Assembly (NCBI GenBank): GCA_964430505.1
Contig: CAYSGH010000013.1
Span: forward strand, 5,093 to 69,092
Length of the DNA stretch: 64,000 nt
Source of the DNA: UBA6176 sp032119375
GTDB lineage: Bacteria > Verrucomicrobiota > Verrucomicrobiia > Limisphaerales > UBA9464
Direction of reading: 5' to 3'
Below the pieces are notes generated by a model that did not search any database, was not told the DNA's origin, and saw nothing but the letters and a program-made list of their open reading frames with translations. Below, one piece after another: positions 51,614 through 61,257 of the stretch (position 1 is the first letter of the stretch; each line of letters starts with the position of its first letter). The translations under genes and the position numbers were made by a program.

Positions 51614-53809
51614 GTGTCCAACGCGCGCGCCATCACGTACTCGCCATCGCTCACGATCCCGCTGACCCACGATTGTCCGTGGGACTGCGCCTACTGCGGG
51701 TATCGGTCGGACCGATCCGGGCTGGTGACGGGGGAGGAGTTCGAGCGGTTGCTGGCGCTGGCCCGCCGGCAGGGCGCCACGGAGGTGCTGTTCTTGTCGG
51801 GGGAGGTGCCGGACACGATGCCGCACCTGCGCGAGGAGCTGGGACGGCGGGGTCACGGTTCCTTCATCGACTTCACGCGCTGGGCATGCGAGCGCGTTCT
51901 GGAGGCGGGGATGCTTCCGCACACGAACATCGGGGCGCTGTCGCAGGCGCAGTTCGAGGCGTTGGGCCCGGTGAATGCCTCCATGGGCCTCATGCTGGAG
52001 AACGTCGAGGACGCGTTCAATCGGACGGTCGCGCCCCAGAAGTCGGCGGCGGGCCGCCTGCGGGCCATCGAGGCGGCGGGGCGGGCGCGCGTGCCGTTCA
52101 CGTCGGGCATCCTGGTGGGGCTGGGGGAGTCGCATGCGTCGCGCCTGCGGTCGTTGGACGCGTTGGCGGACGTGCACGCGCGGCATGGGCACCTGCAGGA
52201 GATCATCCTCCAGAACTACGTCCCGAACGCGCGTTCGCGGCTCCCAACGGCGCCGCCGCCGCCGTCCCTGGAGGAGATGGTGGATCTCGTGCGGCACTGG
52301 CGCTCGGTGGCGCCGGGCGTGCCCGTCCAGATCCCGCCCAACATCCAGCCGCACTGGGAGGCGTTGCTGCCGCTCGTGGACGACCTGGGCGGCATCTCGG
52401 CCGAGGGCGACCTTGTGAACTTCGAGCATCCATGGGATCCGCCGACGCGTTACGCCGAGGCGTGCGCGCGCCATGGGCTGGGGCTTCGGCATCGTTGGGC
52501 GGTTTATGACGCCTACGTGGAGAGGGGCTGGGTCTCGGGCCGCGTGCGGGAGGTCATCGGGAGCCAGGGGGCCACGCGTGGGATGCCCATCGAGAGGCGG
52601 GGCCGGCCCTGCCCGGCGAGCCCGCTGTCACGGGCCGTGCGCGGGGAGGGGCTTTCCGTGGACGAGGCGGTGGCGTTGGCGGGGCGCGAGGGGGAATCGT
52701 TCGAGGAGGTGGCGTCGGCGGCGGACGAGCTGAACCGCGCGCTGCATGGGGATGTGGTGACGTACGTGGTCAATCGCAACGCGAACTTCACCAACGTTTG
52801 CACGACGAACTGCTCGTTCTGCGGCTTCTACCGGCCGCCGGGCCATCCCGAGGCGTACACGCGGACGACCCAGGCCGTGGTGGAACGGGTGATGCAGACG
52901 CCGTGGGTGACGGAGGTGTGCATCCAGGGCGGGATTCACCCGGACCTTGGGCTCGACTATTACGTGGGGCTGGTGCGCGCGCTGCGGGAGGCGTCGCCAG
53001 GCATTCATGTGCACGCGTACTCGCCCATGGAGCTGCACGCGTTGCACCGGAAGACGGGGCTGCCCCATGAACGCATCCTGTCGATGCTGCGCGACGCCGG
53101 GCTGGGCTCCATCCCCGGCACGGCCGCCGAGATCCTGGACGACGACGTCCGCGGCCGGATCTCGCCCGGCAAGCTGAAGGCGGACGAATGGGAGGCCATC
53201 ATCCGGGCCGCCCACGCCTGCGGGCTGCGCAGCACGGCGACGGTGATGTTTGGCCATGGCGAGACCTGGGCGCAGGTGTTCGGCCACCTGGAGCGCCTCC
53301 GTCGCATCCAGCGCGACACCGGCGGGTTCACCGAGTTCATCCCATTGGCCTTCGTGCCCCATCGCAACCGGCTCGGGTCCGAGCTCGCCCGCGCGCGCGG
53401 GGTGTCCACGCGGGACCTTGCGGAGGAGGGGACGGGCCGGATCCGGCGCTTGTACCCCCTGGCGCGGCTGTTCCTGGGGCGGGACATCCCCAACCTCCAG
53501 ACGAGCTGGGTGAAGCTGGGGGTGGCGGAGGCAGCGCGGATGCTGGGTCGGGGCTGCAACGACTTCGGGGGCACGCTTTACGAGGAAAGCATCACGCGCG
53601 GCTCGGGCGGCGAGCACGGGGAATGCCTCCCTCCGGCCGACATCCGGCGCGCGATTGAATCGGCGGGCAAGGTGCCCCGGCAACGGACCACGCTCTATGG
53701 CCCGGCGGCCGGACGGCCTCACGACGCGGCCGACACAAAGCGCAGGACCTTGAGCGGGTCCTTGATGCCGGGGCTGGACTCGACCCCGCTGGAGACGTCG
53801 AGGGCATAG
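51614..53809 (+). CDS. fbiC: FO synthase, fused CofG-CofH (FbiC-type) radical SAM protein
   Basis: The protein is 731 aa from GTG 51614. The CofG half has THDCPWDCAYCGY (Cys21, 25, 28) and the CofH half CTTNCSFCGFYRP (Cys396, 400, 403), two CX3CX2C sites for 4Fe-4S clusters. Other CofH segments are EVCIQGGIHPDLG and FIPLAFVPHRN. Together they join tyrosine and 5-amino-6-ribitylaminouracil to make FO, the chromophore of coenzyme F420. Two-domain fusions are best known from actinobacteria; many others keep cofG and cofH separate. No cofC, cofD or cofE is in the window. The last 91 bases overlap the convergent trpF gene. Confidence 0.93.
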   Translation: MSNARAITYSPSLTIPLTHDCPWDCAYCGYRSDRSGLVTGEEFERLLALARRQGATEVLFLSGEVPDTMPHLREELGRRGHGSFIDFTRWACERVLEAGMLPHTNIGALSQAQFEALGPVNASMGLMLENVEDAFNRTVAPQKSAAGRLRAIEAAGRARVPFTSGILVGLGESHASRLRSLDALADVHARHGHLQEIILQNYVPNARSRLPTAPPPPSLEEMVDLVRHWRSVAPGVPVQIPPNIQPHWEALLPLVDDLGGISAEGDLVNFEHPWDPPTRYAEACARHGLGLRHRWAVYDAYVERGWVSGRVREVIGSQGATRGMPIERRGRPCPASPLSRAVRGEGLSVDEAVALAGREGESFEEVASAADELNRALHGDVVTYVVNRNANFTNVCTTNCSFCGFYRPPGHPEAYTRTTQAVVERVMQTPWVTEVCIQGGIHPDLGLDYYVGLVRALREASPGIHVHAYSPMELHALHRKTGLPHERILSMLRDAGLGSIPGTAAEILDDDVRGRISPGKLKADEWEAIIRAAHACGLRSTATVMFGHGETWAQVFGHLERLRRIQRDTGGFTEFIPLAFVPHRNRLGSELARARGVSTRDLAEEGTGRIRRLYPLARLFLGRDIPNLQTSWVKLGVAEAARMLGRGCNDFGGTLYEESITRGSGGEHGECLPPADIRRAIESAGKVPRQRTTLYGPAAGRPHDAADTKRRTLSGSLMPGLDSTPLETSRA

Positions 53810-54348
53810 GGCGCCACGCGTGCCACGGCCTCGGCGGCATTCTCGGGCCTGAGCCCGCCGGCGAGGATCACGGGATGGCCGAGGGCCTGCGCGCGCAAGG
53901 CAAGGTCCCAGTCGAAGCGCGCGCCCGTGCCGCCGGCGACGCCCGGCACCCAGGCGTCCAGCAGCCAGGCATCCGTCACCGGCGCAAACGGCGGCATCCG
54001 GGCGATCATCTCCGGCCCCGACATGCGGAACGCCTTGATCACGCGCGTGCGCGACGACAACGCCGCCGCCAGCTCGACGTCCTCGTCGCCATGCAACTGC
54101 ACGGCGTCGAGGCGGACCGCATCGATGCAGGCGGACATCGCCTCGAGGGACTCGTTGACGAACAAGCCCACGACGGTGACGAACGGCGGGACGCGCCGGC
54201 GCAGCTCCGCCGCGCGCCCCACGCCGAGGCGACGGGGCGAGCCCGGCGCGAAGACCAGCCCGATCGCGTCGGCCCCGGCGGCCACGGCGTCCTCCACGTC
54301 CCGCTCCCGTGTGAGCCCGCAAATCTTGACCCGTGTACGATTTGGCAT
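53719..54348 (-). CDS. trpF: Phosphoribosylanthranilate isomerase
   Basis: This 209-aa TIM barrel catalyses the Amadori rearrangement of PRA to CdRP in tryptophan synthesis. Motifs: RVKICGLTRERDVEDAVAAG at the N-terminus (catalytic Cys8 region), GLVFAPGSPRRL, LDAVQLHGDE (catalytic Asp area), and the C-terminal LAGGLRPENAAEAV and ALDVSSGVESSPGIKD. The start at 54348 gives the family-typical MPNRTRVKICG. It stands alone without other trp genes. Its 3' end lies inside the FO synthase gene on the other strand. Confidence 0.94.
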   Translation of the reverse strand: MPNRTRVKICGLTRERDVEDAVAAGADAIGLVFAPGSPRRLGVGRAAELRRRVPPFVTVVGLFVNESLEAMSACIDAVRLDAVQLHGDEDVELAAALSSRTRVIKAFRMSGPEMIARMPPFAPVTDAWLLDAWVPGVAGGTGARFDWDLALRAQALGHPVILAGGLRPENAAEAVARVAPYALDVSSGVESSPGIKDPLKVLRFVSAAS

Positions 54349-54534
54349 GGTGACACCGTCCCCCAAGGCCGGAGGTGAAGGCAACCTCCAATGCCGCCAT
54401 GGGACGGCGCAGGGTTCCTTGGGCCGGGAGCGGCGAGCAAGGAGCGGGGCGAGCCCGCAGCCATCCCCTTGCGCCTCGGGCTGGCCGCTCGCCCCCGGCT
54501 TGCGGGGCCGGGCCGACGCGGGCAAGGCTGGGGC

Positions 54535-56436
54535 ATGAAGCGCGGCCGGGGAACGATCGGGGGCTCATGCTGGGCGGGAGACGGGAGGGTCTCGCCGTCG
54601 CGTGGGTTCCGCGGGTTGGCGCCTGGGTGGCTTGCAGGGTGGGCGGCGTGGATGGCGGCGTGGATGGCGGCGGTGGCGGTCGTGGCCTCGCCGTTGCCAC
54701 CGCACCTTGCGGGCGTCGTCCCCACCGAGGGCGGCCCGGCGGGGTACGTCGGCTCCGAGTCCTGCCGCGACTGTCACCGGGACGCGTTCCAGTCGTGGCA
54801 TCGGACCTACCATCGGACGATGACCCAATATCCGACGCGCGGGTCGGTGAAGGCGCGCGTGGATGGCGTGGTGCTGACGAACAGCGGGGTTCGGTACCGG
54901 CTGGGGAGCACGGGCGACGTGTTCAAGGTGTGGCTGGAGTCGGTGGCGGGCGGGGGCGAGCCGGTGGAGTCGCGGCTGAGCCTGGTGACGGGCTCGCATC
55001 ACATGCAGGTGTTTTGGATGCCGGGCGAGGACGGCAACGTGCAGGTGGGGTTCCCGTTCACGTGGTTGATCCCGGAGGGCCGATGGGTGCCGCGTCATGC
55101 GACGTTCATCCGGCCGCCGGGCACGGGTCATTCGGCGGAGGTTTGGAACGTGGGTTGCAGCCGCTGCCATGCGACGGCGATCGAGCCCCGGGTGGATGCG
55201 TCGAGGCGGACGGTGGAGACGCGCGCGGCCGAGCTGGGAATCTCATGCGAGGCCTGCCATGGGCCCGGGGAACGCCACGTGAACGCCCGTCGCAAGGAGG
55301 CGTCCCGTGCGAAGGAAGCCCCGCTGCCGGCCGGCGAAATCCTGCACCCGGCCAAGCTGGACGCCGTGCGTTCGACCGAGACGTGCGGGTTTTGCCACTC
55401 GATGAAGTGGATCGACCGCGGCGAGCCCTGGCGGCAGAACGGGTTCCGGTTCCGGCCGGGCGACCGGCTGGGCGACACCACGCCGCTCATCCGGCCTCGC
55501 ACGGCCGGGGACGTGCCCGGGCTCAAGGAGTTCCTCGCGCGCAACCCGGGGTTGTTGTCCGAGTACTTCTGGCCCGACGGCATGGTGCGGGTGAGCGGTC
55601 GGGAGATGAACGGGCTGGTGGAGAGCAAGTGCTTCGAGGGCGGGAAGCTGTCGTGCGTGACGTGCCATTCGATGCACGACGCGGACCCGGACGACCAGTT
55701 GACGCGGAAGGCGCAGGGGAACGTGGCGTGCATCATGTGCCATGGCGCGTACGCCAGCCAGGAGGGGCTGACCCGGCACACCCGCCATGCCGAGGGCTCG
55801 GCGGGGAGCGACTGCCGCAACTGCCACATGCCGCACACGACCTACGGGGTGCTTGGGGCGATCCGAAGCCACCAGATCACGCGTCCCACGGCGGCCGAGA
55901 CGCTTGACCATGGGCGTCCGAACGCCTGCAACATCTGTCACCTGGACCGCCCGCTATCGTGGACGGCGCGGCAGCTCAACGCGTGGTATGGGCAACCGGT
56001 GCCCAAGGGCCTGGGGCCCGAGCATGAGGTGGCGGAGTCCGTGCGGCTGGCCTTGTCCGGGGACGCCGGGCAACGCGCCCTGACGGCATGGCACCTGGGA
56101 TGGGATCCCGCCCTCAAGTCCTCGGGCTCGGCATGGATCCCGCCGATCCTCGCCGTGCTGCTGGACGATGACTACGCGGCCGTCCGCTGCATCGCGGGGC
56201 GCTCGATGGAACGGGTGGCTCCCGGGTTGGCCGCCGGGTTTCGCTTCGAGGAGGAGCCGGACGCGCGCGACGAATGGACGCCGCGTGTCTGGAAGGCTTG
56301 GCGGGAAGGTTTGGCGAAGGATGCGGCCTTGCCCGACGCCACGCGGGTCCGGGCCGTGGAGCCCGACGCCCTGGCCGCACGGCTGGGGCCCCTGCGCGCC
56401 GCCCGCAACGAACGGCCCGTCCGGCTGAGGGAATAG
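54535..56436 (+). CDS. Octahaem c-type cytochrome, periplasmic
   Basis: The protein is 633 aa. A signal/anchor segment (AWMAAWMAAVAVVASPLP) precedes eight CXXCH haem sites in order: CRDCH, CSRCH, CEACH, CGFCH, CVTCH, CIMCH, CRNCH, CNICH. The opening YVGSESCRDCHRDAFQSWHR is typical of the cytochrome c554/NrfA-related multihaem group. The final 130 residues contain haem-free helices (HEAT-like, AVLLDDDYAAVRCIAGRSME). Likely role: electron transfer or reduction of a nitrogen or sulphur oxyanion; no partner oxidoreductase is adjacent. The ATG at 54535 puts the signal at the right place. Confidence 0.85.
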   Translation: MKRGRGTIGGSCWAGDGRVSPSRGFRGLAPGWLAGWAAWMAAWMAAVAVVASPLPPHLAGVVPTEGGPAGYVGSESCRDCHRDAFQSWHRTYHRTMTQYPTRGSVKARVDGVVLTNSGVRYRLGSTGDVFKVWLESVAGGGEPVESRLSLVTGSHHMQVFWMPGEDGNVQVGFPFTWLIPEGRWVPRHATFIRPPGTGHSAEVWNVGCSRCHATAIEPRVDASRRTVETRAAELGISCEACHGPGERHVNARRKEASRAKEAPLPAGEILHPAKLDAVRSTETCGFCHSMKWIDRGEPWRQNGFRFRPGDRLGDTTPLIRPRTAGDVPGLKEFLARNPGLLSEYFWPDGMVRVSGREMNGLVESKCFEGGKLSCVTCHSMHDADPDDQLTRKAQGNVACIMCHGAYASQEGLTRHTRHAEGSAGSDCRNCHMPHTTYGVLGAIRSHQITRPTAAETLDHGRPNACNICHLDRPLSWTARQLNAWYGQPVPKGLGPEHEVAESVRLALSGDAGQRALTAWHLGWDPALKSSGSAWIPPILAVLLDDDYAAVRCIAGRSMERVAPGLAAGFRFEEEPDARDEWTPRVWKAWREGLAKDAALPDATRVRAVEPDALAARLGPLRAARNERPVRLRE

Positions 56437-56672
56437 GATGCGGGGCGCGAGGAACGGGAAACGGGGAGCGGCAAGCGGACGGGGCTGCATCGCACCCGGT
56501 GGGTGCGGTGTGAGGCGTGAAGCCATCCGCGGGGGTGACCACGGGTCTGATCCCGAACTCCTCGTGGCCCGAGCGGGTCCGCTCTGTCTCGCGCAACGTT
56601 GGAACGTGTGGTGCGCGGTGGCACCGAAAGCGTCGCTGACTTTGGCGGGTTGGGTGGATAGGCTGGACCCAC

Positions 56673-57365
56673 ATGGCGCTTCTCCAGATTGACGGCTTGC
56701 AGAAGGGCTTCGTGGGCCCGGATGGGTCGCGGCACGTGGTGGTGGATGTTCCCCGGTTTGATCTGGGGGAGGGTGCGGCGGTTGGGTTGGCGGGGCCCTC
56801 GGGCAGCGGCAAGACGACCTTCCTCAACCTCGTGGCGGGCATCCTGGCTCCGGACGCGGGACACATTCGGATCGACGGGACGGACGTGGCCGGGCTTGGG
56901 GAGCATGAGCGGGACCGGTTCCGGGCGCGGCACGTGGGCTATATTTTCCAGACGTTCAACCTGCTCCAGGGGTTCACCTGCCTGGAGAACGTGTTGCTGG
57001 GGATGAGCTTCGGGCACGGGATCGACCGCGGGCGCGCGGAGGCGTTGCTGCGGCGGGTGGGGCTGGGGGAGCGGTTGCATCACTTTCCGAGACAACTTTC
57101 GACGGGCCAACAACAGCGCGTGGCGGTGGCGCGGGCGATGGCGGGCAAGCCCCGTCTGGTCCTCGCGGACGAGCCCACGGGCAACCTGGATCCCCGCCAT
57201 GCCCACGAGGCGCTGGACCTCATCCGCGAGGCGTGCGCGGAGAACGGGTCGGCCCTGCTGCTCGTGTCGCATGACCGTGACATCCTCGCGCGGTTCGGGA
57301 CGGTGGCGTCGTTGGCGGACATCAACCGCGCGAGCCGCGCGACGGGCTCGGGAGGTGTGGCATGA
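56673..57365 (+). CDS. ABC transporter ATP-binding protein (LolD/MacB-type)
   Basis: The protein is 230 aa. Walker A GPSGSGKTT (about 42-50), Q-loop FQTFNLLQGFT, signature LSTGQQQRVAVARAM, Walker B LVLADEPTGNLD, and H-loop LLLVSHD are complete. The sequence around the signature and EPTGNLD is that of LolD/MacB/FtsE ATPases that drive type VII ABC exporters (mechanotransmission). It overlaps the next gene by ATGA, giving a two-gene exporter. A 236-bp spacer before it has no gene. Confidence 0.92.
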   Translation: MALLQIDGLQKGFVGPDGSRHVVVDVPRFDLGEGAAVGLAGPSGSGKTTFLNLVAGILAPDAGHIRIDGTDVAGLGEHERDRFRARHVGYIFQTFNLLQGFTCLENVLLGMSFGHGIDRGRAEALLRRVGLGERLHHFPRQLSTGQQQRVAVARAMAGKPRLVLADEPTGNLDPRHAHEALDLIREACAENGSALLLVSHDRDILARFGTVASLADINRASRATGSGGVA

Positions 57366-58576
57366 CGCTTCCGTTGCTGGTGCGGCGCAGCCTGCGGCAA
57401 CACGCGTTGTCCACGGCGGTGACGGCGTTGTCGTTGGCGTTGGCGGGCGGCCTGCTCATGACAGTGTGGGTCCTGCGCCAGCAGGCACGCCAGACCTTCG
57501 AGCGCATGGACGGCGGGTGGGACGCGGTGCTCGGCGCGCGCAGCTCCAAGCTCCAGCTCGTCCTCAACGCCATCTTCCACCTTGAGGCTTCGCCCGGGAA
57601 CATCAAGGCGGCCGACGTCGCGATCCTTTCGTCCAACCCGGCGGTGCGCGCCGTCGTTCCCATCGCCATGGGCGACAATTACCAGGGGTTCCGCATCGTG
57701 GGCACGACGACGAACCTGTTCTCGGGGCACGAGTACGCGCCGGGGCGCCCTTTCCGGGTGGCGGCGGGGCGGGTGTTCGAGGACAACCTGCGCGAGGCCG
57801 TGGTGGGCTCGTTCGCGGCCCGCAGGCTCGGCTTTGCCGTGGGCACGGAGTTCCAGCCGTACCACGGGCTTAACTACTCCTCGAACCCGCGGGACAACGT
57901 GCAGCACGAGGACACCTACGTGGTCGTGGGCGTCCTCGAGCCCTCCAACACGCCCGCCGACCGCGTCGTGTGGATTCCCGTGGCCGGGCTCCAGAACATG
58001 GCGGGGCACGACCCGTCGGCGGCCGAGGACTACAGCGCCGCGTTGGTGAAGCTGCGCGACCCCGCCGCCGGGTTCCGCCTGGACCAGCTCTACAACAAGC
58101 AGGGGGACCGCCTCACGTTTGCGTGGCCGATCGGGACGGTGATGGCGCAGCTCTTCGACAAGATCGGGTGGTTCGACCAGGTGCTGGCGCTGGTGGCATG
58201 GCTGGTGGCGGTGGTGGCGGCGGCGTCCGTGCTGGCGTCCATCTACAACTCCATGAGCGCGCGGCGTCGCGACATCGCGATCCTGCGGGCCTTGGGGGCG
58301 CGGCGCGGGATGGTGTTTGCCTCCATCGTGCTGGAGGCGTCGGCGGTGGCGGCGATGGGTTCGGCGGCGGGCTTCGTGGTGCACGTGGGCCTGCTGGCAG
58401 GGGCGGGGGCCATCGTGCGCGCCCAGACGGGCGTGCTGATCGAGCCGTTCCAGCCGGGCTGGGTTTGGCTGTGGGCGCCGGCCTCCCTGGTGGGGCTCGC
58501 GGCCCTGGCCGGCGTCGTCCCCGCCTTCAAGGCCTACAAGGTCGATGTTGCGTCGTCCCTCGCCCCCGAGTCCTGA
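57362..58576 (+). CDS. ABC transporter permease (MacB/LolC-like)
   Basis: The protein is 404 aa. The topology is one N-terminal helix (STAVTALSLALAGGLLMTVW), a large periplasmic MacB_PCD-like domain (about 35-250), and three C-terminal helices with SARRRDIAILRALGARRGMV, the FtsX-domain coupling signature. It works with the preceding ATPase as an efflux or lipoprotein-handling exporter; the substrate is unknown. The ATG overlaps the ATPase gene stop. Confidence 0.9.
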   Translation: MTLPLLVRRSLRQHALSTAVTALSLALAGGLLMTVWVLRQQARQTFERMDGGWDAVLGARSSKLQLVLNAIFHLEASPGNIKAADVAILSSNPAVRAVVPIAMGDNYQGFRIVGTTTNLFSGHEYAPGRPFRVAAGRVFEDNLREAVVGSFAARRLGFAVGTEFQPYHGLNYSSNPRDNVQHEDTYVVVGVLEPSNTPADRVVWIPVAGLQNMAGHDPSAAEDYSAALVKLRDPAAGFRLDQLYNKQGDRLTFAWPIGTVMAQLFDKIGWFDQVLALVAWLVAVVAAASVLASIYNSMSARRRDIAILRALGARRGMVFASIVLEASAVAAMGSAAGFVVHVGLLAGAGAIVRAQTGVLIEPFQPGWVWLWAPASLVGLAALAGVVPAFKAYKVDVASSLAPES

Positions 58577-58602
58577 TCCACCGCGTCCCATCGCCTTCCC
58601 CC

Positions 58603-59616
58603 ATGCGTTGCCTTGTCACCGGAGCCTCCGGATTCGTCGGAGCCAACCTGGTCCATGAACTGGTCGCCCAAGGCCATGCCGTCCGCGCGTTGATGCGTCC
58701 CAACGCGGACGTCCGCGGCCTGGAGGGCACGACGTTCGAGCCCGTCGCCGGCGATTTGACGGATGCGCCGGAGTCCCTCGCGAGGGCCATGGAGGGCTGC
58801 GACTGGGTCTTCCACGTCGCGGCGAGCTACGCGTTGTGGATGCGCGACTACGCCCCGATGTACCGGAGCAACGTCGAGGGCACCCGCAACATCCTCCGGG
58901 CGGCGGCCGCCGCGCGCGTCCGGCGCGTCGTGTACACGAGCACGGTCGGGTGCATCGGGCTGCCGCGGCCCGACGCGTCCGGCACGGTCCGGCCCACGGA
59001 CGAGGAGGCGCCGGTGTCGGAGGGGCAGATGTCGAACCCGTACAAGCACTCGAAGTGGCTGGCGGAGGTGGTGGCACGGGACGCGGCACGGGAAGGGGTG
59101 CCGGTGGTGATCGTGAACCCGTCCGCGCCGGTGGGGCCGCGCGACGTGAAGCCGACGCCGACGGGGCAGGTGATCGTGGACTACCTGGCGGGGCGGATGC
59201 CGGCGTGCCTGGACACGGGCCTGAACTGGGTCCATGTGCGCGACGTGGCGCGGGGGCACGTGCTGGCGGCCGAGCGGGGCCGCGTGGGCGAGCGGTACAT
59301 CCTGGGCCATGCGGAGGGCAACTGGACCATGGTGCGCACGTTCGAGGAGTTGTCGTCGCTGACGGGGCTGCCGCCGGTGCGGCGGACGGTGCCGTGGCAC
59401 GTGGCGTTTGTGGCGGCGCAGTTTTCGGAGGGTTGGGCGCGCCTGACGGGCCGGCCTCCGCGGGCGCCGGTCGCGGGCGTGCGCATGGCGCGGTACAAGA
59501 TGTGGTTCAACCCGGCCAAGGCGATCCGCGAGCTGGGCCTGCCCCAGACGCCGCCCCGGGAGGCGCTGGCCGACGCCGTGGGCTGGTTTCGCGCCCACGG
59601 GATGGCTCCACGATAG
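58603..59616 (+). CDS. hpnA: HpnA-like NAD-dependent sugar epimerase/dehydratase
   Basis: This 337-aa extended short-chain dehydrogenase has Rossmann GASGFVGANLVHELVAQGH, SNVEGTRNILRAAAAAR, VYTSTVG, the catalytic YKHSK (Tyr, Lys) in NPYKHSKWLAE, and NPSAPVGPRDVKPTPTGQVI followed by LNWVHVRDVARGH. The last segments are the signature of hopanoid-associated HpnA. No other hopanoid genes are present, so a generic dihydroflavonol-reductase-like role is possible. It follows the ABC permease by 26 nt on the same strand. Confidence 0.78.
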   Translation: MRCLVTGASGFVGANLVHELVAQGHAVRALMRPNADVRGLEGTTFEPVAGDLTDAPESLARAMEGCDWVFHVAASYALWMRDYAPMYRSNVEGTRNILRAAAAARVRRVVYTSTVGCIGLPRPDASGTVRPTDEEAPVSEGQMSNPYKHSKWLAEVVARDAAREGVPVVIVNPSAPVGPRDVKPTPTGQVIVDYLAGRMPACLDTGLNWVHVRDVARGHVLAAERGRVGERYILGHAEGNWTMVRTFEELSSLTGLPPVRRTVPWHVAFVAAQFSEGWARLTGRPPRAPVAGVRMARYKMWFNPAKAIRELGLPQTPPREALADAVGWFRAHGMAPR

Positions 59617-59636
59617 GCGCGACGCGGCGCGGGCGA

Positions 59637-61229
59637 TCAGCGGCGGAACTGGAACCGTGCGTCCACGCCCTGGCCGCCAACGGTTGCGATGCCGCGGGGA
59701 TTCGAGGCGAGGCGGACGAGGATTTTGAAAACGGTGCCGGCCTCGTCGGGCTTGCCCAAGGCGGTCGCGAGATCGCCGGCGGTGAACGAATCGCCCGGAT
59801 GCGCGGCGAGGTGGGCCATGGCCTGGCGTTGCAGCGCCAGCACGACGGCCGCTGCCTTCTTCCCGGCCTCCACGCCCGGTTGGTGGTACGCGTTGATGCG
59901 GACCAAGGACGCGTACAAGCCCACCGCCCGCTCAAACAACGCAATCAACGCGCCGACCGTGCGGCCGGAAACCTCGGGCACGGTCAACGTGATGCTTTGG
60001 CGGCCCTTCTCGTACAGCGCGGCGCGCGTCCCCAGCAGGAACCCGGCGAGGTAGTCCCCCGACGTCACCCCGGGCTCCACCTCGATGCCCTCGCCGTCCC
60101 GGTCGCGCAGGACCTCGACAAAGACCGCGAAGAAGTTCGAGACGCCCTCACGCAACTGCTGCACGTAGGCGTGCTGGTCCGTGGAGCCCTTGTTGCCGTA
60201 CACGGCCAGCCCTTGGTTCACCACCCGGCCGTCCACGTCGAACTCCTTGCCCAGCGATTCCATGACGAGCTGTTGCAAGTAGCGGCTCAGCAACTCCAGC
60301 CGGTCCTTGTACGGGAGGACCACCATGTCGCGCGAACCCCGGCCCTCGCCGAGGAAGTGCCACGACAGGGCGAGCCATGCCGCCGGGTTGGCGGAGATGT
60401 CCGGGTTGCGCGTCGCCACGTCGCACGACCGCGCGCCTTCGAGCAGGGCGTCGATGTCGAGTCCCTGCAACGCGGCGGGCAACAATCCCACCGCGCTGGT
60501 CTCGCTGGTGCGGCCGCCGACCCAATCCCACATGGGGAAGCGACGAAGCCAGCCCTCGGCGGTGGACACGCGGTCCAGTTGGGACCCTGCACCTGTGACG
60601 GCCACGGCATGACGTGCGAACACAAGGCCCGCCCTCTGGTACGCGGCGGCGGCCTCCAGCATCCCGTTGCGCGTCTCAGGCGTGCCGCCCGACTTCGAGA
60701 TCACCACGCAGAGCGTCCGGCCCAGCCGACCCTTCATGCGCGCCAGGACGCGGTCGATGCCGTCCGGGTCGGTGTTGTCGAGGAACAGGGGCTCCAGGCG
60801 GTCCGTGGCTGGATGCCCGAGGGCGTGGGCGACGAACTGGGGTCCGAGGGCGCTGCCACCGATGCCGATGACGAGGACGCGCTCGAAGGTTCCGTGCTCG
60901 CCCTGGACGTGCCCGGCGTGGACGTCGGCGGCGAACGCCTTCACGGCCGAGACGGTTTGCTCGATCTCGGCCCGCAACGCGGGGGTGGGGGCCAGGGCGG
61001 GATTACGAAGCCAGTAATGGCCGACCATGCGGCCCTCGTCCGGGTTGGCGATGGTCCCGGCCTCGAGCGCGGCCATGGCTTGCATGGCGGACTGGAGAGG
61101 GCGGGCCATGGCCTGGAGGTAGCCGTCCGGGAAATCCACGTGGGTGAGGTCCACGGCGACGTGGGCGCCCGGGCATTCGAGATACGAGCCGCGCGCGCGG
61201 CTCCAGAGGAGGGTCTTCGTGGAGTTCAT
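59637..61229 (-). CDS. pgi: Glucose-6-phosphate isomerase
   Basis: This 530-aa, two-SIS-domain enzyme interconverts glucose-6-P and fructose-6-P. Segments: VIGIGGSALGPQFVAHAL (sugar phosphate site), VISKSGGTPETRNGM, GGRTSETSAVGLLPAALQG, GNKGSTDQHAYVQQLREG and a late RINAYHQPGVEAGKKAA (catalytic His/Lys region). Length fits the long bacterial form. It is read toward hpnA. Upstream, between it and the phosphofructokinase, is a short hexamer array (61258-61287). It probably works with the adjacent PPi-phosphofructokinase in glycolysis. Confidence 0.95.
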   Translation of the reverse strand: MNSTKTLLWSRARGSYLECPGAHVAVDLTHVDFPDGYLQAMARPLQSAMQAMAALEAGTIANPDEGRMVGHYWLRNPALAPTPALRAEIEQTVSAVKAFAADVHAGHVQGEHGTFERVLVIGIGGSALGPQFVAHALGHPATDRLEPLFLDNTDPDGIDRVLARMKGRLGRTLCVVISKSGGTPETRNGMLEAAAAYQRAGLVFARHAVAVTGAGSQLDRVSTAEGWLRRFPMWDWVGGRTSETSAVGLLPAALQGLDIDALLEGARSCDVATRNPDISANPAAWLALSWHFLGEGRGSRDMVVLPYKDRLELLSRYLQQLVMESLGKEFDVDGRVVNQGLAVYGNKGSTDQHAYVQQLREGVSNFFAVFVEVLRDRDGEGIEVEPGVTSGDYLAGFLLGTRAALYEKGRQSITLTVPEVSGRTVGALIALFERAVGLYASLVRINAYHQPGVEAGKKAAAVVLALQRQAMAHLAAHPGDSFTAGDLATALGKPDEAGTVFKILVRLASNPRGIATVGGQGVDARFQFRR

Positions 61230-61257
61230 GGGACTGGAGGGGGCAGCATCGGTGTCC

